Positions 1 to 3,713 of a stretch of DNA of 5,693 nt are shown here, piece by piece. Positions within the stretch are counted from its first letter, which is position 1. The number at the start of each line of letters is the position of its first letter. The notes below the pieces were generated by a model that saw nothing but the letters and a program-made list of their open reading frames with translations, was not told the origin of the DNA and did no database searches. The translations under genes were made by a program, and so were the position numbers. The stretch lies in the NCBI GenBank assembly GCA_900314165.1, contig OMUE01000142.1, forward strand, positions 1-5,693. The letters are read 5' to 3'. This DNA is from an uncultured Acidaminococcus sp. Its GTDB lineage: Bacteria; Bacillota_C; Negativicutes; Acidaminococcales; Acidaminococcaceae.

Positions 1-63
1 ATGAGATTGGGAATTCCTGATGATGATTTTGGGTATAATCAGCTTATCATATACATCCTGGGG

Positions 64-276
64 CTATTTTTTATGCCTGTCCTTTTCCAGCTCGGCCACG
101 TCACAGGCTGCGGCAAGGTCTCCATAGCGGATGTGCTTGGCTTCATGCAGGGCTGTAGCCACGTTTTGCTCCCTGGTCAGCCTAGAATTCAAAAAACAGA
201 CTGGTTCACCGTCCTCGTCTTCCCGGACGAAGCCCTTCACCTGGTACGGCAGAGGGCAGAGAATATATCTAGTCAT
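64..276 (-). CDS. Short ImmA/IrrE-like zinc metallopeptidase
   Basis: A 70-residue protein with the zinc-peptidase motif HEAKH at residues 44-48 (HExxH). It is followed by I-R-Y-G-D and then acidic and His residues (E62, E64, H68) that could supply a third ligand. The N-terminal half (GFVREDEDGEPVCFLN, then LTREQ before the helix with the motif) fits the strand-then-helix layout of minimal ImmA/IrrE proteins in Bacillota prophages. The start is taken as the ATG at 276, because it overlaps the end of the upstream repressor gene by 8 bases (ATGACTAG), which suggests coupled translation. A GTG at 285 in the same frame would add three residues. In ICEBs1 the ImmA peptidase cleaves the ImmR repressor after DNA damage; the same role is inferred here from position only. 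At 70 residues it is far shorter than ImmA itself, so catalytic activity is not certain. After its TAG the frame stays open to base 1 without a start codon. An imperfect palindrome (34-51) lies beyond it. Confidence 0.8.
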   Translation of the reverse strand: MTRYILCPLPYQVKGFVREDEDGEPVCFLNSRLTREQNVATALHEAKHIRYGDLAAACDVAELEKDRHKK

Positions 277-649
277 CGCTACCACTTTCTTTCTTGGTCT
301 GGAAGTCTATGAAGTGCATGACTTCCTTCAAAGCTTCCGGGCTGAGTTTCTTCGAAGAATCTAACAGCGCTCTATATTGCGGATTATCGTGTAATTCTTG
401 TGCCAATGCTGCCGTTTCTGGGTCTAGGTAGTAAGAACGTTTTGTGGGAGCGTCATCACCCATAAGATAACCTGTGCTGGTATTCAATGCTTTTGCAAAA
501 GCTACGATTTTTGACTGCGTGACCTCATTTATTTCGCTTTCAATCTTTGCTATAGTCGAACGGGATTTGTATCCCATCTTTTGTGCCAGCTCGTCCTGGC
601 TCATGTTTAATTGTTCCCTGCGAGCTTTAATTCTTTCACCAATACCCAT
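269..649 (-). CDS. XRE-family (CI/ImmR-like) phage repressor
   Basis: A 126-residue DNA-binding protein. Residues about 4-65 form an XRE helix-turn-helix domain: MSQDELAQKMG is the positioning helix, SRSTIAKIE the recognition helix, and TGYLMGDD the typical end of the domain. The C-terminal part (about 75-126, LDPETAALAQEL to LSPEALKEVMHFIDF) is helical and probably mediates oligomerisation. There is no S24/LexA-type peptidase domain, so RecA-driven self-cleavage is not expected; the overlapping downstream metallopeptidase gene is the likely inactivator. The ATG at 649 is chosen because AAAGGTGG lies 8-13 bases upstream of it, and because an alternative in-frame ATG at 676 falls inside the -10 box of the promoter that serves this gene. 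By position it should hold the rightward early promoter off and control its own leftward promoter. The fold and the role as lysogeny regulator are well supported; the exact operators are inferred. Confidence 0.9.
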   Translation of the reverse strand: MGIGERIKARREQLNMSQDELAQKMGYKSRSTIAKIESEINEVTQSKIVAFAKALNTSTGYLMGDDAPTKRSYYLDPETAALAQELHDNPQYRALLDSSKKLSPEALKEVMHFIDFQTKKESGSDD

Positions 650-665
650 TAAGAACACCACCTTT

Positions 666-676
666 ATGTTCAACAT
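666..676. repeat. Short palindrome at the leftward transcription start
   Basis: ATGTTCAACAT is a perfect 5+1+5 palindrome that covers the last -10 bases and the predicted start of the leftward transcript. It differs in sequence from the two 20-bp dyads. It may be an additional operator or simply AT-rich coincidence; the length is too short to decide. Confidence 0.35.
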
Positions 677-703
677 TATAATATTTTTGTGCTAACTAAT
701 CAA
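675..703 (-). promoter_or_regulatory. Leftward promoter for the repressor operon
   Basis: Read on the minus strand: -35 TTGATT (703-698), 17-base spacer, perfect -10 TATAAT (680-675). The predicted transcript starts near 668, leaving a leader of about 19 bases with an AAAGGTGG ribosome binding site before the repressor ATG at 649. The -35 box lies within an operator-like dyad at 687-706, so repressor-mediated control is likely. Confidence 0.8.
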
Positions 704-706
704 CAA
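687..706. promoter_or_regulatory. Operator-like dyad at the leftward promoter (OL)
   Basis: On the minus strand this reads TTGTTGATTAGTTAGCACAA. Its ends TTGTTGA and GCACAA are half-sites in dyad relation (TTGTTG against TTGTGC). It covers the -35 of the leftward promoter. It matches the site at 727-746 at 13 of 20 positions in mirror orientation, including all of TTGTTGA and CACAA. Binding by the repressor or the Cro-like protein is inferred. Confidence 0.55.
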
Positions 707-726
707 AAATAAATAGCTTTTAATTT

Positions 727-746
727 TTGTTGACATAATGTCACAA
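727..746. promoter_or_regulatory. Operator-like dyad at the rightward promoter (OR)
   Basis: The site reads TTGTTGACATAATGTCACAA. Its core TGACATAATGTCA (731-743) is a perfect 6+1+6 palindrome, and the outer ends TTG and CAA are also complementary. It covers the -35 hexamer of the rightward promoter, where a bound repressor would exclude RNA polymerase. The arms TCAACAAAAAT (700-710) and ATTTTTGTTGA (723-733), which link this site to the left one, are an exact 11-bp inverted repeat. Confidence 0.65.
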
Positions 747-758
747 ATTTGGTATATT
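730..758 (+). promoter_or_regulatory. Rightward early (PR-like) promoter
   Basis: Consensus -35 TTGACA (730-735), 17-base spacer, -10 TATATT (753-758), with an extended -10 TG at 750-751. The start would be near 765, about 31 bases before the ATG of the Cro-like gene. It is a stronger match than is usual for a promoter needing an activator, consistent with an early lytic promoter that must be held off by a repressor. The -35 lies within the dyad at 727-746. Confidence 0.85.
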
Positions 759-763
759 ATGCG

Positions 764-780
764 TGTGATTTAAAATCACA
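764..780. repeat. 17-bp perfect palindrome at the rightward start
   Basis: TGTGATTTAAAATCACA has 8-bp arms around one central A. It begins within a base or two of the predicted start of the rightward transcript and ends next to the ribosome binding site of the Cro-like gene. It can act as a DNA operator or as a 5'-terminal RNA hairpin (7 bp with a 3-base loop). Fourteen of the 15 bases at 765-779 recur at 1004-1018. Confidence 0.7.
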
Positions 781-781
781 G

Positions 782-792
782 AAGGAGGTGAT
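782..792 (+). promoter_or_regulatory. Near-perfect ribosome binding site of the Cro-like gene
   Basis: AAGGAGGTGAT is complementary over 11 bases to the anti-Shine-Dalgarno end of 16S rRNA. There are seven bases between GGAGG and the ATG at 796. This predicts strong translation of the first gene of the rightward transcript. Confidence 0.85.
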
Positions 793-795
793 ACG

Positions 796-1011
796 ATGAC
801 AAGGGAAAACGAATTGCGAGCGGCGATAGTAAGAGCTGGTTACACAATGGAACAAGTTGCAAAGGCTCTAATGCTGTCTGCGGGCGGCTTCTGGAAGAAA
901 CTTACTAACCGTAGCGAGTTTACGGCTACAGAAATTAAGAAGCTCCAGGAGTTGTTGCACCTTACGAATGCAGAAAGAGATTATATTTTTTTTGCAACAA
1001 ATAGTGATTAA
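796..1011 (+). CDS. Cro-like helix-turn-helix protein (DUF739-type)
   Basis: A 71-residue protein consisting almost entirely of one helix-turn-helix domain: NELRAAIVRAGYT, then the HTH at about residues 17-37 (MEQVAKALMLSAGGFWKKL), then the SEFTATEIKKLQELLHLT...IFFA tail. The pattern of a short N-terminal helix, HTH, [SD]FT..EI, and IFFA at the end is characteristic of the DUF739 Cro-like family of Bacillota phages. It is the first gene from the rightward promoter, divergent from the repressor, which is where Cro sits. It probably binds the operators in the switch and shuts down repressor synthesis during lytic growth. Near-identical palindromes lie just before it (765-779) and over its stop codon (1004-1018), so it may regulate its own transcript. 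A run of eight T at 986-993 lies near its end. Confidence 0.85.
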   Translation: MTRENELRAAIVRAGYTMEQVAKALMLSAGGFWKKLTNRSEFTATEIKKLQELLHLTNAERDYIFFATNSD

Positions 1012-1018
1012 AAATCAC
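1004..1018. repeat. Second copy of the GTGATT palindrome
   Basis: GTGATTAAAAATCAC has 6-bp arms around AAA and matches 14 of 15 bases of 765-779. It contains the TAA stop of the Cro-like gene (1009-1011) and ends 4 bases before the GGAGG of the next gene, the same relation to a ribosome binding site as the first copy. It is either an operator inside the operon or an RNA hairpin in the intergenic leader. Confidence 0.6.
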
Positions 1019-1035
1019 CAAAGGAGGCAACCCAC

Positions 1036-1218
1036 ATGAAGAGTGAATGGAGAGTAGCCAGCAATCACGTTTGCGGCGAACTGGACTATCAGGTCTACCG
1101 GCTACGAGATATGAATGCAGTTGACCATGCTGGTAACCGGGAATATGTCGGCGGACGGTTCAAGGACAAGAAGCTGGCACAGATATTAGCCGAACAGCTG
1201 AACAGGGAGGAAGAATGA
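1036..1218 (+). CDS. Small phage protein of unknown function (60 aa)
   Basis: A 60-residue soluble protein, MKSEWRVASNHVCGELDYQV followed by a distinctive central stretch YRLRDMNAVDHAGNREY and an acidic, helical C-terminus (LAQILAEQLNREEE). The central run looks like a recurring family of small proteins in Bacillota prophages, but I cannot attach a function to it. AAGGAGG at 1021-1027 lies 8 bases before the ATG, so the start is well supported. Its stop overlaps the next ATG by four bases (ATGA), so translation of the two is probably coupled. There is no signal peptide or membrane segment. It belongs to the early rightward transcript. Confidence 0.75.
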   Translation: MKSEWRVASNHVCGELDYQVYRLRDMNAVDHAGNREYVGGRFKDKKLAQILAEQLNREEE

Positions 1219-1415
1219 ACAGATTTGTAGTTACCTTCCAGCGAAAAGAAATGTCTCATCCCATCATTACCTATAATGGAAGGCCTGTCTGCACAGAATG
1301 GAGCCTGACAGCAGCCAAAGAAAAAGCCAACTGGCTAAACAGCCTGTTAGATTTGGCCTATGAAGAAGGCCGAAGCGAATGCACGAATCGACTGCCGGAA
1401 GACGAGGAGGAGTAA
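1215..1415 (+). CDS. Small phage protein of unknown function (66 aa)
   Basis: A 66-residue protein with a beta-rich start (MNRFVVTFQRKEMSHPIITYNG), a helical middle (LTAAKEKANWLNSLLDLAYEEG) and a very acidic end (LPEDEEE). It overlaps the upstream gene by ATGA and has GGGAGG at 1205-1210, five bases before the ATG. The stop is three bases before the next gene. No family is recognised. Acidic small early proteins of this kind are sometimes inhibitors or DNA mimics, but nothing specific here supports that. Confidence 0.7.
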   Translation: MNRFVVTFQRKEMSHPIITYNGRPVCTEWSLTAAKEKANWLNSLLDLAYEEGRSECTNRLPEDEEE

Positions 1416-1418
1416 GCG

Positions 1419-1718
1419 ATGGAATGCCAGACCATGAGGAGTAAGGAAGCCGCCCAAACCCTGGGCATCTCCGAAGTTACGTTCCGGAAATTCCAGACGG
1501 AGGGCTGGTTGAAACCGATTCCCGGACTGCCGGGAATGTTCCGCAAGAAGGACGTACTGGACCTGATCGGCATCACAGAGCAGGATATCCGCCCTGCCGA
1601 GCTCCGGCAGCTCAGACAGGAACGTGACCACTATAAGGCAGAATGTGCCCGACTGCTGGGTATCCTGCGAAGCCTGACAGCGGCGGCAAATGAAGCCTGT
1701 GTGAAGGAGGGAATCTGA
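1419..1718 (+). CDS. MerR/excisionase-type DNA-binding protein
   Basis: A 99-residue protein. Residues about 6-50 form a winged helix-turn-helix of the MerR/HTH_17 kind: SKEAAQTLGISEVTFRKFQTEGW is the helix-turn-helix, LKPIPGLPGMF the wing, and RKKDVLDLIG the closing helix. Residues about 60-90 (AELRQLRQERDHYKAECARLLGILRSL) form a predicted coiled coil that would allow dimerisation. GGAGGAG at 1406-1412 supports the ATG at 1419. The next in-frame ATG (residue 6) would also leave the domain intact. Proteins of this build serve as excisionases or as early transcription regulators. No integrase or attachment site is in view, so the choice between excision and regulation stays open. The stop overlaps the next ATG by one base (TGATG). 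Confidence 0.75.
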   Translation: MECQTMRSKEAAQTLGISEVTFRKFQTEGWLKPIPGLPGMFRKKDVLDLIGITEQDIRPAELRQLRQERDHYKAECARLLGILRSLTAAANEACVKEGI

Positions 1719-1909
1719 TGAAACAGTTTATCAAAGAAACCTGGAGAGACCTGAAGTACTTGGTCATCTGCATTGTTTGCTGGGTAGTTTACATCTTTGA
1801 CTGCTTCTGGCGGTCGACGACCCCTAGAGAACAGGGGTTCTTGGGTGGCATCTTCTTCTGCTGTGTTGTCATCTTCTCCCTGGCTGTCCTGGCAGAGCCG
1901 CCGATGTGA
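1718..1909 (+). CDS. Small two-helix membrane protein (63 aa)
   Basis: A 63-residue protein with a basic amphipathic N-terminus (KQFIKETWRDLK), a first membrane segment at about 14-31, a short loop with Arg and Glu at 32-40, and a second segment at about 41-59 ending AEPPM. Both segments are rich in Cys (18, 21, 29, 48, 49), Phe and Trp. The positive N-terminus predicts that both ends face the cytoplasm. AAGGAGG at 1704-1710 and the one-base overlap with the upstream gene support the start. I do not recognise a family. Small membrane proteins in early or lysogeny operons can act in superinfection exclusion, as toxins or as antiholin-like proteins; none of these can be assigned here. Confidence 0.7.
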   Translation: MKQFIKETWRDLKYLVICIVCWVVYIFDCFWRSTTPREQGFLGGIFFCCVVIFSLAVLAEPPM

Positions 1910-1916
1910 ACAGTCT

Positions 1917-2108
1917 ATGTTTACACCAATCAAAGTGGTCAAAAACGAACCTGGCTACCTCATCGGTCTAACCACAAAGCATGGTCAGATCGAGATAGAA
2001 GAGGCCAGCAATCTTATGGATGCCAATTACCGGGCGGCAAAATTAACACGGCTGTACGCTATTGCCTACAACCGTGGATGGAGAGATGGATATGAAAAAG
2101 ATTTATAA
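1917..2108 (+). CDS. Small unknown protein (63 aa), likely coupled translation
   Basis: A 63-residue protein, with a beta-rich first half (FTPIKVVKNEPGYLIGLTTKHGQIEIE) and a helical second half (DANYRAAKLTRLYAIAYNRGWRDGYEKDL). No family is recognised. The frame is open back to 1797, but that part lies inside the membrane protein gene and encodes an Arg/Ser-rich sequence unlike a natural N-terminus, so the ATG at 1917 is preferred. There is no good ribosome binding site. The start is seven bases after the upstream stop, which fits re-initiation by ribosomes finishing the membrane protein. It overlaps the next gene by 17 bases. Confidence 0.6.
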   Translation: MFTPIKVVKNEPGYLIGLTTKHGQIEIEEASNLMDANYRAAKLTRLYAIAYNRGWRDGYEKDL

Positions 2109-2325
2109 GGATGGTAAGTTCCGTTATTACACCATCCAGGAGTACAAAGGCCGAGAGGAGAAGAAGAAGGGGCTGTGGACCATCAAAGTCCGATGCGAGA
2201 ACTACGTGAAGCCCGGGTGGATGATCTGGAGCCCGTACTACTGCCCGTGGATGAAGTATGAAACAGCGGTTAGGCGTCTGGATCAGGAAGCAAAGTTCAA
2301 CCAATGGAAGGAAGTCAAAAAATAA
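2092..2325 (+). CDS. Small basic, aromatic-rich unknown protein (77 aa)
   Basis: A 77-residue protein with about 20 Lys/Arg against 9 acidic residues and 15 Tyr, Trp or Phe. The densest aromatic part is around 38-56 (YVKPGWMIWSPYYCPWMKY). The N-terminal half looks like beta strands (KKIYKDGKFRYYTIQEYKG ... LWTIKVRCENY) and the C-terminus is a basic helix. The charge suggests nucleic acid binding, but this is inference only. The start at 2092 is preferred over in-frame ATGs at 2062 and 2086 because GGAGAG at 2080-2085 is six bases from it and too close to 2086. It overlaps the upstream gene by 17 bases. The stop is followed directly by two hairpins, and it is the last of the small early genes. 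Confidence 0.65.
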   Translation: MKKIYKDGKFRYYTIQEYKGREEKKKGLWTIKVRCENYVKPGWMIWSPYYCPWMKYETAVRRLDQEAKFNQWKEVKK

Positions 2326-2326
2326 A

Positions 2327-2356
2327 GACCTGTCAGCACGGCAATGCCAACAGGTC
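2327..2356 (+). repeat. First hairpin of a tandem pair (leader of the replication genes)
   Basis: GACCTGT (2327-2333) pairs exactly with ACAGGTC (2350-2356) around a 16-base loop, which can itself fold as GGC-AAT-GCC (2340-2348). It begins two bases after the stop of the preceding gene. The loop side carries TCAGCACG (2333-2340), which recurs in the second hairpin. There is no T-run after it, so it is not an intrinsic terminator. Confidence 0.55.
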
Positions 2357-2357
2357 A

Positions 2358-2391
2358 GAGGTGGATAAAAATCAGCACGTATATCCGCCTC
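2358..2391 (+). repeat. Second hairpin of the tandem pair
   Basis: GAGGTGGATA (2358-2367) pairs with TATCCGCCTC (2382-2391) over 10 bp, nine Watson-Crick and one G-U in RNA. The 14-base loop contains TCAGCACG (2372-2379). It ends 12 bases before the GGAGG of the Rad50-like ATPase gene. It may protect, process or regulate the downstream mRNA. Confidence 0.55.
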
Positions 2392-2415
2392 TATTGTATC
2401 ACAGGAGGAAGCGAA

Positions 2416-3702
2416 ATGAAAATCAACCAACTGGAAATCGAAAACGTCAAGCGGGTGAAGGCTGTCAAGCTGGAACCGTCTAAGGATGGCCTGACCATCA
2501 TCGGCGGCAGGAACGGGCAGGGTAAGACGTCCGTGCTGAACGCCATCATGTGGGGCCTGGGCGGCGACAAGTTCAAGCCCACCATCCCGAAACGGGAAGA
2601 TGCCCTGACGCCGCCTTCCATCCACATCGAACTGGACAACGGCCTGGTGGTGGAGCGGAAAGGTACCAACAGCACTCTGAAAGTCATCGACAGTACCGGA
2701 AAGAAGTCCGGGCAGAAGCTGCTGAATGAATTCATTTCCCAGCTTGCTCTGAACCTTCCGGCCTTCATGGCTGCCAGCGACAAAGAAAAGGCCGACACCC
2801 TGCTGAAGATCATCGGCGTAGGCGACAAGCTGGCAGAGCTGGAGCTGCAGGAACGAAAGCTGTACTTCCAGCGGACGGAAATCGGCAAGATCCGGGACAC
2901 GAAGGAAAAGGCAGCACAGAACATGCCCAGCTATCCCGCCCTGCCGGATAAGGTCATCAGCACTACGGACCTGGTCAGACAGCTCCAGGCCATCGTAGCT
3001 CAGAACACCCAGAACCAGAAGCAACGTATGAACCTGGACAGAATGCTGGACCAGCAGGCCAGCCTGGATGAAAAGATTGAAGAGCTGAAGCAGAAGCTGG
3101 GAGCCGCACAGGATGCACGGGTCCAGCTGCAAAGCCGAATTGCAGAAGCTAAGGAAACTGTATCCAACCTGACCGATGAAAGCACGGATGATTTGGAAAG
3201 CTCCATCGCCAACGTGGAAGAGACCAATCGGAAGATTCGCGCGAATATTGACAAGAGGATTGCCGAAAACGAAGCCGATGAATACGCAGGCCAATATGAA
3301 ACCCTGACCCAACAGATTGAAGGTATCCGAAGCGACCGCAGAAACCTGCTGAACGGTGCCAAGCTGCCTCTGCCGGGCCTCTCCGTAGAAGATGGCAAGC
3401 TGACCTACAACGGCATCCCCTGGGACGGCATGAGCGGCTCTGAGCAGCTGAAAGTGGCCACAGCCGTGGTCCGTGAGCTGAACCCGAAATGCGGCTTCGT
3501 GCTCATGGACAAGCTGGAGCAGATGGACCTGGACACGCTGCGGGAGTTCGGCGAATGGCTGAAAGAGCAGAACCTGCAGGTCATCGCTACCAGGGTATCC
3601 ACCGGCAGCGAATGCAGCATCATCATCGAAGACGGGCTGGTCAAAGGGGACGACCAGGTATTCGCCCCTAAGGCCCCCAAATTCGTTCCAGGACAGTTTT
3701 AA
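2416..3702 (+). CDS. Rad50/SbcC-like coiled-coil ATPase
   Basis: A 428-residue P-loop ATPase of the ABC/SMC-Rad50 branch. The Walker A motif GGRNGQGKTS is at residues 30-39. A long helical, charged middle (about 137-312) is the coiled coil. Then come a short signature MSGSEQ (339-344) in place of LSGGQ, a Walker B segment FVLMDKLEQMD (361-371), and IATRVSTGSECSIIIEDG near the end. There is no CxxC zinc hook, and the length is well under half that of Rad50 or SbcC. Position 366, where the catalytic Glu usually follows the Walker B Asp, is Lys; E368 is the nearest acid. The ATG at 2416 follows GGAGG by seven bases; an open 24-codon extension to 2344 would run through the hairpins and is rejected. 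It is followed by a Sak4-like gene 11 bases on, so a role in phage recombination or DNA end handling is likely. No SbcD-type nuclease partner is in view. The C-terminus is APKFVPGQF. Confidence 0.85.
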   Translation: MKINQLEIENVKRVKAVKLEPSKDGLTIIGGRNGQGKTSVLNAIMWGLGGDKFKPTIPKREDALTPPSIHIELDNGLVVERKGTNSTLKVIDSTGKKSGQKLLNEFISQLALNLPAFMAASDKEKADTLLKIIGVGDKLAELELQERKLYFQRTEIGKIRDTKEKAAQNMPSYPALPDKVISTTDLVRQLQAIVAQNTQNQKQRMNLDRMLDQQASLDEKIEELKQKLGAAQDARVQLQSRIAEAKETVSNLTDESTDDLESSIANVEETNRKIRANIDKRIAENEADEYAGQYETLTQQIEGIRSDRRNLLNGAKLPLPGLSVEDGKLTYNGIPWDGMSGSEQLKVATAVVRELNPKCGFVLMDKLEQMDLDTLREFGEWLKEQNLQVIATRVSTGSECSIIIEDGLVKGDDQVFAPKAPKFVPGQF

Positions 3703-3713
3703 GGAGGTACGTA

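Noticed and set aside
1..312. Plus-strand open frame of 103 codons over the ImmA-like gene
   Set aside because: It is antisense to the HExxH gene and the end of the repressor. It has no ribosome binding site in view and no recognisable domain.
674..676. Upstream ATG as the repressor start (adds nine residues)
   Set aside because: It lies inside the -10 box of the leftward promoter, so it would not be in the transcript. The ATG at 649 has a good ribosome binding site.
986..993. Run of eight T near the end of the Cro-like gene as a slippage or frameshift site
   Set aside because: It falls only six codons before the stop in a Phe-rich end typical of the family. No alternative-frame product of interest was seen.
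1820..1838. Hairpin ACCCCT / AGGGGT as a possible terminator
   Set aside because: It is a 6-bp stem inside the membrane protein coding region with no T-run after it, so intrinsic termination is unlikely.
1797..1916. Longer 103-codon version of the gene at 1917-2108
   Set aside because: The added part overlaps the membrane protein gene and encodes an Arg/Ser/Trp-rich out-of-frame sequence.
2344..2415. N-terminal 24-codon extension of the Rad50-like ATPase
   Set aside because: It would translate the two hairpins and has no ribosome binding site, whereas the ATG at 2416 has GGAGG seven bases upstream and begins with the typical MKINQLEIENVK strand.
2059..3312. Long minus-strand open frame (417 codons) opposite the Rad50-like ATPase gene
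   Set aside because: It is a shadow: the plus strand has a clear Walker A, coiled coil and signature with a good ribosome binding site, and the antisense translation is a featureless hydrophobic, Leu/Phe/Val-rich sequence as expected from the complement of charged coding sequence.
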